Positions 8,959 through 17,073 of a DNA stretch of 57,811 bases are shown here, piece after piece. The stretch spans positions 1 to 57,811 of the forward strand of contig NCHD01000003.1 of the NCBI GenBank assembly GCA_002257045.1. The letters run 5' to 3'. Within the stretch, counting starts at the first letter, position 1, and the number at the start of each line of letters is the position of its first letter. Under the pieces are notes generated by a model. That model was given only the letters and a program-made list of their open reading frames with translations. It ran no database searches and was not told the origin of the DNA. Source of the DNA: Hydrogenophilales bacterium 16-61-112 (lineage in GTDB: Bacteria > Pseudomonadota > Gammaproteobacteria > Burkholderiales > Thiobacillaceae). Both the position numbers and the translations under genes were made by a program.

Positions 8959-9555
8959 ATGTCGGATCGCGAACTGGATCAAGTGTTGGTCGAACGTGCC
9001 CAGCAGGGCGACAAGCGTGCGTTCGAGCTATTGGTGATCAAGTATCACCGCAAGCTCGGCCGTTTGCTGTCGCGCATGGTGCGCGATTCGGCCGAAGTCG
9101 AAGACATCACGCAAGAAGCCTTCATCAAGGCTTACCGTGCGTTGCCTGGATTTCGGGGTGAAAGTGCGTTTTACACCTGGCTGTATCGCATTGGTGTCAA
9201 TACCGCGAAAAATTATCTGGTGGCGCGCAAGAAGCAGCCGGTGTCGTCGGATGTGCAGGCAGAGGATGCAGAAAATTATGAGGAAGGTGATTTGCTGCGT
9301 GAAATTGCCACGCCGGAAACGGAACTTCAGTCCAAACAAATCGCCCAAGCAGTGAATGAGGCAGTTGAGGCTTTGCCCGAGGAATTGCGGACAGCCATCA
9401 CGTTGCGCGAAATCGAAGGCATGAGCTACGAGGACATCGCGCAAATGATGGATTGTCCGATCGGTACGGTTCGTTCACGGATTTTCCGCGCACGCGAGGC
9501 GATAGCAACCAGGATTCGCCCGATGTTGGGCACCAGTCAGGATAAAAGGTGGTAA
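8959..9555 (+). CDS. rpoE: RNA polymerase sigma factor RpoE (AlgU type)
   Basis: Group 4 (ECF) sigma factor for the envelope-stress response. The 198-residue product has region 2 (residues about 10-95, with [29 protein letters not shown] and [16 protein letters not shown]) and region 4 (residues about 125-185, [23 protein letters not shown], quoted here as [16 protein letters not shown] and [15 protein letters not shown]). The ATG follows GGGAG. The anti-sigma factor rseA begins 2 bases after its stop, and the order rpoE-rseA-rseB-rseC-mucD is the canonical betaproteobacterial sigma-E operon. A candidate sigma-E promoter precedes it. Confidence 0.96.
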   Translation: MSDRELDQVLVERAQQGDKRAFELLVIKYHRKLGRLLSRMVRDSAEVEDITQEAFIKAYRALPGFRGESAFYTWLYRIGVNTAKNYLVARKKQPVSSDVQAEDAENYEEGDLLREIATPETELQSKQIAQAVNEAVEALPEELRTAITLREIEGMSYEDIAQMMDCPIGTVRSRIFRAREAIATRIRPMLGTSQDKRW

Positions 9556-9557
9556 CC

Positions 9558-10106
9558 ATGTCAGCCCTTCGTAAACCCAGTGTCTTGTCTCAGACAGCCT
9601 TTTCGCAGCCAGATGAAAGCCGGCAAATATTGTCCGCTGCCCTGGATGGCGCAGCGACTTCTGCCGAAACCGAGGCGTGCATCGCAGCCTTGAAACGCGA
9701 TGAATCGTTGCGACAAGACTGGTCCGAATACCATCTGATCGGCGATCTGATGCGCGGCACGGCGCCGGGTTCCGCTGATTTCATGGCTCGTTTCTCCGCA
9801 CAACTGGTGACCGAGCCGACCGTGCTCGCGCCGCGCCGTAGCATGTGGCCGCAACGTGTTGCGGCTGCTTCGTTCGCATCGCTTGCCGTGTGGGGCATGG
9901 TCACGCTCAGCGGCATGCAGCAGGATTCGCCGGCCAGTCTGCCTATGGCGGTGGCGCCAGCCCTTCAGCAGCTTGCTCAGGCAACCGTTCCGGTTCGTGA
10001 TGAGGCTCGCCTGGCACCCTATCTGGTTGCGCATCAGGAGTTTGCCCCGATGGCGGTAGCCTCGCCTTATCAGCGTACGGTTGCGCTTGCAGAGGAGCCT
10101 CGTTGA
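9558..10106 (+). CDS. rseA: Anti-sigma-E factor RseA
   Basis: Inner-membrane protein whose cytoplasmic N-terminus sequesters RpoE until DegS/RseP cleavage releases it. The 182-residue product has the RseA N-terminal domain (residues about 20-80: [18 protein letters not shown] and [13 protein letters not shown]) and one membrane segment at about 97-117 ([18 protein letters not shown]). The periplasmic tail is short and Ala/Pro rich. The start is ATG 9558 with AAAGGTGG upstream. The stop overlaps the rseB start (TGATG). Confidence 0.92.
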   Translation: MSALRKPSVLSQTAFSQPDESRQILSAALDGAATSAETEACIAALKRDESLRQDWSEYHLIGDLMRGTAPGSADFMARFSAQLVTEPTVLAPRRSMWPQRVAAASFASLAVWGMVTLSGMQQDSPASLPMAVAPALQQLAQATVPVRDEARLAPYLVAHQEFAPMAVASPYQRTVALAEEPR

Positions 10107-11077
10107 TGCGGGCGAAGGTCTGGGCACAACGTACCGACTGGTTCGCTGTGCTCACTGGTAGTTTGGTGTTGTCTGTTTTGATTCTGGTGTCGCCGGCCTA
10201 TGCAGACAATGCACTGGATTGGCTTAAGCGCGCCGAAACGGCAGCCAGGCAACAGAACTACAGCGGCATATATGTCTATCATCATGGCGAACACATAGAA
10301 GTATTGCGTGTTTTGCATCGCGTCGACCCAAAGGGCGAGCAGGAAAAAATAGAAGTACTGGACGGAACACCGCGCCAGTTTTTGCGTATCAACAATGATG
10401 TTTACTGTCATCTTCCGGGTGGCAAACAGGTCCGGCTGGAACGCAATGCGCCACGGCGCTTTTTCCCCGCGTTGCTGCCGGCAAACCCGGCTATGCTGCT
10501 GGATTTTTACCACGCCAAACTGGGCGGCATCGAACGCGTGGCGGGTCGCCCGTGCCAAGTCCTGTTGCTGGAACCCCGTGACGGCTATCGCTACGCCTAC
10601 AACCTATGGCTCGACAGGGCGACTGGACTGCCTCTCAAGTCACGCATCGTCAACGACAGCGGCAACGTCGTGTCGATGTTCGCCTTTTCCGAAGTGCAAA
10701 TCGGCAAGGCACCGGATACCCGCTATTTTTTCAATGATCTGACAGGAAAAAGTATTTTGAAGGCCAGTCTGGACCAGCCCGCAACAGTACCCTGGAATGT
10801 CACGCCGCCGCCGGGCTTTGCCCGTGTACAGGCGGCAGTGAGAGCGTTGCCTGGCAAGCAGATGCCGGTGACACATCTGGTCTACTCCGATGGTTTGAGC
10901 GTGTTGTCGATGTTCCTCGAACCGATCAATCCCAAAATGCCGAAAATGCAGGGACTGGCAGCCGAGGGTGCCATTGGCGTCTATGCGCGCGAGGTGGATG
11001 GCTATTCCGTGACTACCCTGGGCGAAGTTCCCAATGCTGCGCTGATTGAAACGGGTGACTCGGTGGAGAAGCAGTGA
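10106..11077 (+). CDS. rseB: Sigma-E regulatory protein RseB (MucB)
   Basis: Periplasmic protein that shields RseA from DegS and senses mislocalised LPS or lipoproteins. The 323-residue product has an N-terminal signal peptide (hydrophobic at about 15-30, likely cut after AYA) and the LolA-like N-terminal domain (LDWLKRAETAARQQNYSG, YVYHHGEHIEVLRVLHRVD) followed by the smaller C-terminal domain (VTHLVYSDGLSVLSMFLEP). The ATG at 10106 overlaps the last base of the rseA stop, and the rseC GTG overlaps its TGA, so translation is coupled along the operon. Confidence 0.93.
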   Translation: MRAKVWAQRTDWFAVLTGSLVLSVLILVSPAYADNALDWLKRAETAARQQNYSGIYVYHHGEHIEVLRVLHRVDPKGEQEKIEVLDGTPRQFLRINNDVYCHLPGGKQVRLERNAPRRFFPALLPANPAMLLDFYHAKLGGIERVAGRPCQVLLLEPRDGYRYAYNLWLDRATGLPLKSRIVNDSGNVVSMFAFSEVQIGKAPDTRYFFNDLTGKSILKASLDQPATVPWNVTPPPGFARVQAAVRALPGKQMPVTHLVYSDGLSVLSMFLEPINPKMPKMQGLAAEGAIGVYAREVDGYSVTTLGEVPNAALIETGDSVEKQ

Positions 11078-11541
11078 GCCAGGCAGTGCGCAATTCAGAT
11101 TCTGAGCCGATCATGCTTGAACAAACTGTCGAGGTCATCAAGACCGCTTCGGACGGGGTTTGGGTTCAGGCGGTCGAGCCTTCTGGTTGTGGAACATGCG
11201 CAGGCCAGGGTTGTTCATCGCGGCGGATTGCCGAATTGTTTCAGCGCAAGCCGCGCTTGTTTCGCGTCGATTGTGATTTGGCACTGGCGCCGGGTGACCG
11301 GGTGATTGTTGGCATTGCAAATGGCAGTGTGTTGAACAGTGCATTGCGTGCCTATGGCCAGCCTCTGGCCTTGATGCTGGGAGGCGCATTGCTCTCCCGG
11401 GTTTTTGGGGCGGGCGACGGCCCCGCCTTGATTGGTGTGCTGCTGGGTGGTACTGCCGCCTGGCTGCTGGCACGCAACACGCAGAGTGCGCGCCCTGTGG
11501 TGTTGCGACGTGAAGAGATGATTCGTTTGATGAAAGGATAG
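11074..11541 (+). CDS. rseC: RseC/MucC family protein
   Basis: Inner-membrane protein of the sigma-E operon; RseC homologues are linked to SoxR reduction and to positive modulation of RpoE. The 155-residue product has the cysteine cluster SGCGTCAGQGCSS at about residues 34-46, which may hold a metal cluster, then two membrane segments (about 90-110 and 115-130) and a basic tail. The start is a GTG in a GTGA overlap with rseB; an ATG at 11113 (MLEQTVEV) is an alternative that would drop 13 residues without losing conserved sequence. Confidence 0.85.
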   Translation: MSQAVRNSDSEPIMLEQTVEVIKTASDGVWVQAVEPSGCGTCAGQGCSSRRIAELFQRKPRLFRVDCDLALAPGDRVIVGIANGSVLNSALRAYGQPLALMLGGALLSRVFGAGDGPALIGVLLGGTAAWLLARNTQSARPVVLRREEMIRLMKG

Positions 11542-11546
11542 CGAGT

Positions 11547-12932
11547 ATGCGAATGGTTTTGACGACGATGGCGATGGTGGGATCACTGGTTTGGTCCACT
11601 TGGGCAACAGCGGTGATGGATGTAGCTGATCTGGTCGAATCGCAGGGTCCGGCGGTGGTCAATATCAGCACCACGACGCTCGCCAAACGCGGACCCAATG
11701 GCATGCCAGACGACGAAAATATCCCTGAATTTTTTCGGCGTTTTTTCCCGGGTATGCCAGGTATGCCCGGAATTCCAGGCGGGGCAATGCCCGGAACACC
11801 CAGCCACGGGACAGGCTCCGGATTTATCGTCGGCAGCGATGGCACCATCCTGACCAATGCTCACGTGGTCAACGGCGCTGACGAAGTTGTGGTCAAACTG
11901 ATCGACAAGCGCAAGTTCACCGCCAAGGTGATCGGCACCGACGCGCGCACCGACGTGGCAGTACTGAAAATCACCGCCAGAAATCTGCCCAGTGTCAAAC
12001 TGGGCAACCCGGATGCCTTGCGTGTGGGTGAGGCAGTCGCGGCGATTGGCTCGCCTTTCGGATTCGAAAACTCGGTTACCTCCGGCATCGTTTCAGCAAA
12101 AGGCCGCTCATTGCCTTCTGAAAGTTACGTGCCTTATATCCAGACCGACGTGGCAATCAATCCCGGTAATTCGGGAGGCCCGCTGTTCAACATGAAAGGA
12201 GAAGTGGTCGGCATCAACTCTCAAATTTATAGTCGCAGCGGGGGATATCAGGGAGTCTCGTTTGCCATTCCCATCGACGTTGCGATGGAAGTGGTGGAAC
12301 AACTGAAATCAGGTGGAAAAGTATCGCGTGGTTGGCTGGGCGTGGTGATTCAGGAAGTCAGCAGCGATCTTGCCGAGTCGTTTGGGCTGGATCGCGCACG
12401 CGGTGCTTTGATTGCACAGGTGCAGCCCGATAGCCCAGCGGCCAAAGCCGGTTTGCAAGCTGCCGACGTGATCCTGAAGTTCAACGGCAAGCCGGTTGAA
12501 AATTCGGGGGATCTGCCGCGCATGGTGGGGACGGTCAAACCCGGCAGCACGATTCCCCTTGAAATCTGGCGCAAAGGCAAAGCCCAGACGGTTCGCGTCG
12601 TTTTGACCGAACTGCCCGTCGAGGAGCAGGTGGCAGGCAGATCGGGCAAGGCGTTCGTCCGCGGCGGCTTGGCCCTCTCCGACCTCACGGTCGAGCAAAG
12701 GCGTGAACTCAAAATAGACTATGGCCTGCTGGTCGAGGATGTGACGGGCGATGCCCTGCGTGCAGGCCTGCGCAGTGGCGATGTCATCCTGGCCTTGAAC
12801 AACCGAAAGCTTCCTACGGTTGACACTTACCGGAAAGTCATCGCAACGATGCCTGTCGGAACAATCGTCGCCATCCTGGTACGGCGTGGCGAAGGCTCGT
12901 TGTACATTCCCCTGAAAATATCTGCAGATTGA
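11547..12932 (+). CDS. mucD: DegP/MucD-type periplasmic serine protease-chaperone
   Basis: HtrA-family protease of the periplasm that removes misfolded envelope proteins. The 461-residue product has a signal peptide (about 1-22), the trypsin-like domain with catalytic H106 (ILTNAHVV), D136 (ARTDVAVLK) and S209 (GNSGGPL), and two PDZ domains (about 255-345 and 365-455). The loop before the protease core (residues about 68-85, GMPGMPGIPGGAMPG) is an unusual run of Gly-Met/Ile-Pro triplets. It is last of the five sigma-E operon genes, 5 bases after rseC. Symbol choice: the operon position matches mucD of Pseudomonas; degP would be equally acceptable. Confidence 0.93.
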   Translation: MRMVLTTMAMVGSLVWSTWATAVMDVADLVESQGPAVVNISTTTLAKRGPNGMPDDENIPEFFRRFFPGMPGMPGIPGGAMPGTPSHGTGSGFIVGSDGTILTNAHVVNGADEVVVKLIDKRKFTAKVIGTDARTDVAVLKITARNLPSVKLGNPDALRVGEAVAAIGSPFGFENSVTSGIVSAKGRSLPSESYVPYIQTDVAINPGNSGGPLFNMKGEVVGINSQIYSRSGGYQGVSFAIPIDVAMEVVEQLKSGGKVSRGWLGVVIQEVSSDLAESFGLDRARGALIAQVQPDSPAAKAGLQAADVILKFNGKPVENSGDLPRMVGTVKPGSTIPLEIWRKGKAQTVRVVLTELPVEEQVAGRSGKAFVRGGLALSDLTVEQRRELKIDYGLLVEDVTGDALRAGLRSGDVILALNNRKLPTVDTYRKVIATMPVGTIVAILVRRGEGSLYIPLKISAD

Positions 12933-12935
12933 GGC

Positions 12936-13175
12936 ATGTCTGAGCGGCACCTTACACTGTATACGCGAGCGGGATGCCCGCTCTGCGAGGACATGGCAGA
13001 GCAGGTGCGTGCGCAGGCGTGCACGGGTCGCCTGATCGAGATCGATGTGGATCGGGATCAGGTGCTCAAAGCCCGATTTGGCTGGGATGTGCCGTTGCTG
13101 TTCGACGGCAACACCGAGATTTGCCGGCATGAGTTTGACGCGGCTGCATTCGGGGCCTGGCTGGCTCGCGCTTGA
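12936..13175 (+). CDS. Glutaredoxin-like thiol protein
   Basis: A 79-residue thioredoxin-fold protein of the short glutaredoxin-like (DUF836) type. It has the redox pair C14-P-L-C17 in LYTRAGCPLCEDM, the cis-Pro block WDVPLLF at about 50-56, and FDAAAFGAWL at the end. It begins 3 bases after mucD and so belongs to the sigma-E operon; in other betaproteobacteria a glutaredoxin followed by lepA is common downstream, but no lepA is seen here. The substrate is unknown. Confidence 0.85.
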   Translation: MSERHLTLYTRAGCPLCEDMAEQVRAQACTGRLIEIDVDRDQVLKARFGWDVPLLFDGNTEICRHEFDAAAFGAWLARA

Positions 13176-13399
13176 GTCCTGTTCTTTTTTCCCTTGAGCG
13201 AAAGACCTCGTTGCGCAGGGCGCCGGGCAAGAAGGTCGGTCCAGCTACTCCAGAAGAATATTAGCGGATAATGTTATAACTCATTGTCATAAAAGGATTT
13301 TCTGCCAACGTTGTGCGTATTGTCCGGACGCTTCAGGTCATAATTACGAATAATTCCTGCGAATAACAGGACCTGGCAATCCAACCGGAAAGAGCGAGG
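13176..13399 (+). promoter_or_regulatory. AT-rich upstream region of the cytochrome genes
   Basis: This 224-base gap is distinctly AT-rich in its second half and probably holds the promoter of the two cytochrome genes. A direct repeat CGAATAA occurs twice at 13348-13370, and ATAATGTTATAAC lies near 13268. No clear FNR, Fur or sigma-E site was recognised. No ORF of note. Confidence 0.35.
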
Positions 13400-13738
13400 A
13401 TGATGAAACTGACCACGACGACACTGTGCGTATCCGTCCTAATGAGTTTGGCGTTGCCTGTTCAGGCTGCGGGTGACCCGGTAGCGGGGAAAACCAAAAC
13501 GTCTATGTGTGCCGGCTGTCATGGCATTCCGGGCTGGCGCACGGCTTATCCAAGCGTGTACAGCGTGCCCAAACTGGGCGGGCAACATGCCGACTATCTG
13601 GTTGCTGCGCTCAAGGGCTATCAATCGGGGGAGCGCAGCCATCCGACCATGGACGCCATCGTAGGCAGCTTGAGCGAGCAAGATATCGAAGACCTGGCTG
13701 CGTATTACGCTTCGTCGTATAGCGGCCCGGCCAAATAA
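13400..13738 (+). CDS. Class I cytochrome c, monohaem
   Basis: Periplasmic electron carrier. The 112-residue product has a signal peptide (cleavage near residue 23, VQAAG), a haem site C37-A-G-C40-H41 and a likely axial Met84 (HPTMDAIVG). The fold features KLGGQHADYLVAALKGYQSG and DIEDLAAYYAS are those of the halves of cytochrome c4 and of small c553-type cytochromes. An insertion after the haem site (GIPGWRTAYPSVYSV) sets it apart from its neighbour. The next gene encodes a related cytochrome 15 bases downstream, suggesting a tandem duplication. Confidence 0.9.
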   Translation: MMKLTTTTLCVSVLMSLALPVQAAGDPVAGKTKTSMCAGCHGIPGWRTAYPSVYSVPKLGGQHADYLVAALKGYQSGERSHPTMDAIVGSLSEQDIEDLAAYYASSYSGPAK

Positions 13739-13753
13739 TCTGTGGAGACGCTC

Positions 13754-14077
13754 ATGAAAAAAACGCTCTTTATCTCCGCTGTCTCCGCGCTGATTGTTTC
13801 ATTACCCGCAGTCGCCGCCGGCAATGCCGAAGCGGGGAAGGCCAAATCCGGGACCTGCATGGCATGTCATGGCCCTGATGGCGTAAGTTCGGTGTCGTCA
13901 TTTCCCAAATTGGCGGGACAAAACCGGGATTATCTGTATCACTCGCTCAAGGCTTACCAGTCCGGTAAGCGAAAGAATCCCATCATGGCAGGCCAGGTAC
14001 AGACACTGACCGATGCCGACATGCAGGATCTGTCGCTTTATTACTCCAGGCAAAAAGGTCTGTATCTGAAATATTGA
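13754..14077 (+). CDS. Class I cytochrome c, monohaem (second copy)
   Basis: A 107-residue periplasmic cytochrome with a signal peptide (cleavage near residue 22, AVAAG), haem site C35-M-A-C38-H39 and likely axial Met78 (NPIMAGQV). The stretch FPKLAGQNRDYLYHSLKAYQSGK, in two parts FPKLAGQNRDYLYHSL and KAYQSGK, parallels KLGGQHADYLVAALKGYQSG of the upstream gene, so the pair is homologous. I chose ATG 13754, which has GGAG 6 bases before it; the in-frame GTG at 13742 is less likely. The electron donor and acceptor are unknown. Confidence 0.9.
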   Translation: MKKTLFISAVSALIVSLPAVAAGNAEAGKAKSGTCMACHGPDGVSSVSSFPKLAGQNRDYLYHSLKAYQSGKRKNPIMAGQVQTLTDADMQDLSLYYSRQKGLYLKY

Positions 14078-14091
14078 GCCTGCAGGCTCAA
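14074..14091. terminator. Hairpin after the cytochrome pair
   Basis: TTGAGCC and GGCTCAA form a 7-bp stem around TGCA, overlapping the cytochrome stop codon. There is no T-run on the plus strand, so a terminator function is only possible. The next 120 bases hold nothing recognisable. Confidence 0.35.
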
Positions 14092-14218
14092 ACAAAAAAC
14101 AGTGGCCTTATCGGCAAGCGGGGCAGCTGTCCTTCCACCCACATGCTGCGCAACTCAAACCGCATGGGTGATGGCATAGAGACGAGGCGCAGTTGCTTGA
14201 GCAGGCACAGGGCCACGC

Positions 14219-14899
14219 TCAGGTAGTCAGGTAGTCGAGCGTTTCAAGCGGGTGGTGGATTTGCGCATGCGCGCCCCAGGTATGAGGCTGGTCGGTGGCG
14301 TCGAGATATCCCCAGGCGGCGACCAGTGCGGGCATGGCTGCAGCGTTGGCGGCCTGGATGTCGCGTTCGGCGTCCCCCAAATACAGGCATTGCTCAGGTG
14401 CCGCGCCACACAACTCGGCGGCGGCCCGCATCGGTGCGGGATGCGGTTTGGGTTGCGGGCAGGTGTCGCCGGAGACGATGCAGTCGGCACGCTCGGCCAG
14501 GTCGAGGATGGACATCAGCGGTTCGGTAAAGCGCGCAGGCTTGTTGGTCACCACACCCCATTTCAATTGGCGCGCTTCGAGTTCGGCCAGCAGTTCGAAG
14601 ATGCCGTCGAACGGCCGCGAGTGGCGGCAGATATTGTCGGCATACAGTTGCAGGAACTCCTCGCGCATCAACGCAAATTTCGTGTCCTCAGGGTGCAGGT
14701 CGAACCCTAACCCGAGCAGTCCGCGCGCGCCGTGCGATGCTTGTGGGCGGATGACCTCGTCGGCCAGCGGCGGCAGGCCGTGACGCGCGCGTTGCAGGTT
14801 GAGCGCGTAGCCGAGATCGGGCGCGGTATCGACCAGGGTGCCGTCAAGGTCGAACAGGACGACACGAATGCCGGAAAACGGCCGGGCTTTGATTTCCAT
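14219..14899 (-). CDS. gph: Phosphoglycolate phosphatase
   Basis: HAD-superfamily phosphatase that removes 2-phosphoglycolate. The 226-residue product has motif I DLDGTLVDTAPD (near residue 17), motif II in GVVTNKPARFTEPL, and motifs III-IV in KPHPAPM and YLGDAERDIQAA. Its position directly after ubiG (2 bases) is the usual mtaD-ubiG-gph order of betaproteobacteria. If the organism fixes CO2 through RuBisCO, the enzyme would handle the oxygenase product; RuBisCO is not in the window. Confidence 0.92.
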   Translation of the reverse strand: MEIKARPFSGIRVVLFDLDGTLVDTAPDLGYALNLQRARHGLPPLADEVIRPQASHGARGLLGLGFDLHPEDTKFALMREEFLQLYADNICRHSRPFDGIFELLAELEARQLKWGVVTNKPARFTEPLMSILDLAERADCIVSGDTCPQPKPHPAPMRAAAELCGAAPEQCLYLGDAERDIQAANAAAMPALVAAWGYLDATDQPHTWGAHAQIHHPLETLDYLTT

Positions 14900-14901
14900 G
14901 C

Positions 14902-15600
14902 TTATTCTCCGCGCTGTGTCGCCAACAGGTAGTTGACGTCGGTGTCCTCTCCCAGCCTGTAGATTTTGGTCAGCGGGTTATAGGTCATCCCGATCAGTTC
15001 CCGCGTATCGAGTTCGGTATCGCGCGCCATGCGGGCGAGTTCGGCCGGCTGGATGAACTTGGCGTAGTCGTGCGTGCCGCGCGGCAGCATTTTAAGGATG
15101 TACTCGGCTCCGACAATGGCAAACAGGTAGCTTTTGGCATTACGGTTCAGCGTAGAAAAAAACACCCAGCCGCCGGGTTTCACCAGGCGCGAACAGGCGG
15201 TTACGATCGAGGCGGGGTCGGGTACGTGTTCCAGCATTTCCATGCAGGTGACCACATCGAATTCGTCGGCGTGCTGCGCGGCGTAGTCTTCGGCCGACAC
15301 CATTTGGTATTCAACGTCGAGTCCCGATTCGTACAAGTGCAGCTTGGCAACCTTGAGCGCCTTTTCCGACAGGTCGATTCCGCTTACCCTGGCACCCGCT
15401 GCCGCCATCGCCTCGGCCAGAATGCCGCCGCCGCAGCCGACATCGAGTACTTTTTTACCTGCCAGCCCCACTTTCTGGTCGATCCATTTCAGGCGCAACG
15501 GGTTGATTTCGTGCAGCGGCTTGAACTCGGAATTCGGATCCCACCAGCGGTGGGCGAGTTCGGAAAATTTGGCGATTTCAGCGGCGTCGACGTTGCTCAT
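14902..15600 (-). CDS. ubiG: Ubiquinone biosynthesis O-methyltransferase
   Basis: SAM-dependent methyltransferase that carries out both O-methylation steps of ubiquinone synthesis. The 232-residue product has the UbiG N-terminus ([19 protein letters not shown]), the SAM site [13 protein letters not shown] at about residues 50-62, the acidic loop GIDLSEKAL, and [16 protein letters not shown], which is characteristic of UbiG. It lies between the mtaD-like gene and gph on the minus strand with 9- and 1-2-base gaps, so the three are an operon. Confidence 0.95.
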   Translation of the reverse strand: MSNVDAAEIAKFSELAHRWWDPNSEFKPLHEINPLRLKWIDQKVGLAGKKVLDVGCGGGILAEAMAAAGARVSGIDLSEKALKVAKLHLYESGLDVEYQMVSAEDYAAQHADEFDVVTCMEMLEHVPDPASIVTACSRLVKPGGWVFFSTLNRNAKSYLFAIVGAEYILKMLPRGTHDYAKFIQPAELARMARDTELDTRELIGMTYNPLTKIYRLGEDTDVNYLLATQRGE

Positions 15601-15609
15601 GTGCGTGTC

Positions 15610-16935
15610 CTATGCAGTTATTTTGGTGTGCCAGTAAGCGGCGCGGGCAATCAGGTCGTCTTTATCCAGCCCGGCCAGACTATGGTTGTTGACGATGTGC
15701 TTGCCATCGACCCAGACGTGTCTCACGGCTTCGCGCCCGGCGACATAGACCAGATGCGAAATGGGGTCGAACACTGGTTGGCTCGAAACGGCGGTGAGGT
15801 CGACCGCGACCATATCGGCGCGTTTACCGGGGGCGATACTGCCGATCTGGCTATCAAGATTGAGCGCGTGCGCTCCGCCAAGTGTGGCGGCCCTGAGCGC
15901 GGCGGCTGCGGGCAGGGCCGCTGCATCGCCGCTGACGCCCTTGGCCAGCAAGGCCGCCAGCCGCATTTCGGCGAACAGGTCGAGCCGGTTGTTGCTGGCA
16001 GCGCCGTCGCTGCCGAAGCCAAAATTGACCCCGGCGGCGGCGAGTTGATTGACAGGTGCAATGCCGGAAGCCAACTTGAGATTGGAGCTCGGGCAATGGG
16101 CCACGTGGCAACCGTGTGTGGCCAGAAACTCGATTTCAGCGTCGTTCAGATGGACGGCATGGACGCCGATAAAATTGGGCCCGAGCAAACCCAGCCGCGC
16201 CAGCCGTTCCAGCGGGCGCACGCCGTGTTGCTTCAGACTGGCAGTGACTTCGTCGGCGGTTTCATGAATGTGGGTGTGAATAGGCAGACCTAGTTGCTCG
16301 GACAGGGTGCTGATGCGACTGAAGGTGGCATCCGAAATGGTGTAGGGCGCGTGCGGAGCAAAGGCAAAATTGAGCAGAGGCTCATCGCCAAGCTTATCTC
16401 GCATCGCCAGCCCTTTGGCCAGATAATCGTCCGCATCCGTTGCATAGGCGCTGGGAAACTCAAGCACGATCATGCCCAGCGTGGCGCGCATTCCGGCTTG
16501 AACGTATGCCTCGCCCGCCGCTGCCGGGAAGAAATACATGTCATTCACGGTGGTGACGCCTCCCGACAGCATTTCGGCCGCGGCGAGGAGGGTGCCGTCG
16601 CGCACGAAGGCTTCGGACAGGTGCTTTTTCTCGGCGGGCCAGATGTGCTGCTGCAACCAGGTCATCAGCGGCTGGTCGTCGGCAAAACCTCGCAGCAGCG
16701 ACATCGCGGCATGGCAATGCAGATTGACCAGGCCGGGAATCAGTACCTGGCCGGGCAGGGCAAGGGTTTGCGCGGCGTCGTAGCGGGCCTGGGCGACCTC
16801 GGCTGGCTGCAGGTCGAAAATCCGGCCATCACGTACGACTACGGCGTAGTCGGTCAGCGCGCCACCAGGCTCGACGGGTACAAGCCATTGCGGCAGGAGA
16901 AGAAGATCAGCGGGGGCTTTCATGGTGGCCTGCAT
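15610..16935 (-). CDS. mtaD: TRZ/ATZ-family amidohydrolase, probable methylthioadenosine/SAH deaminase
   Basis: Amidohydrolase with a metal site. The 441-residue product has LVNLHCHAAMSLLRG (metal-binding HxH), HTHIHETADE, a conserved GVHAVHL and the GFGSDGAASNNRLDLF block with the catalytic Asp. These fit the 5-methylthioadenosine/S-adenosylhomocysteine deaminase group. Two close ATG starts are possible, 16935 (MQAT) and 16923 (MKAPADLLLLP); neither has a strong ribosome-binding site. It is the first gene of the mtaD-ubiG-gph operon. Clearing SAH next to a SAM-dependent methyltransferase makes sense, but the true substrate is inferred. Confidence 0.85.
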   Translation of the reverse strand: MQATMKAPADLLLLPQWLVPVEPGGALTDYAVVVRDGRIFDLQPAEVAQARYDAAQTLALPGQVLIPGLVNLHCHAAMSLLRGFADDQPLMTWLQQHIWPAEKKHLSEAFVRDGTLLAAAEMLSGGVTTVNDMYFFPAAAGEAYVQAGMRATLGMIVLEFPSAYATDADDYLAKGLAMRDKLGDEPLLNFAFAPHAPYTISDATFSRISTLSEQLGLPIHTHIHETADEVTASLKQHGVRPLERLARLGLLGPNFIGVHAVHLNDAEIEFLATHGCHVAHCPSSNLKLASGIAPVNQLAAAGVNFGFGSDGAASNNRLDLFAEMRLAALLAKGVSGDAAALPAAAALRAATLGGAHALNLDSQIGSIAPGKRADMVAVDLTAVSSQPVFDPISHLVYVAGREAVRHVWVDGKHIVNNHSLAGLDKDDLIARAAYWHTKITA

Positions 16936-17073
16936 TCTCACTGTTTGACCGGCGAATGGCAAAGCGCAGGCGAGGTGCGGCAATTTGCCACGCTTAGTGA
17001 ATTCATTTATTGCATTAACCTCTCTCGAGCAATTGGCCTTGTGGCCATAAACAAAAAATGCGCGGAGTGATGG

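Noticed and set aside
15070-16293. 407-codon open frame on the plus strand
   Set aside because: Antisense to ubiG and the mtaD-like gene; no start signal or domain.
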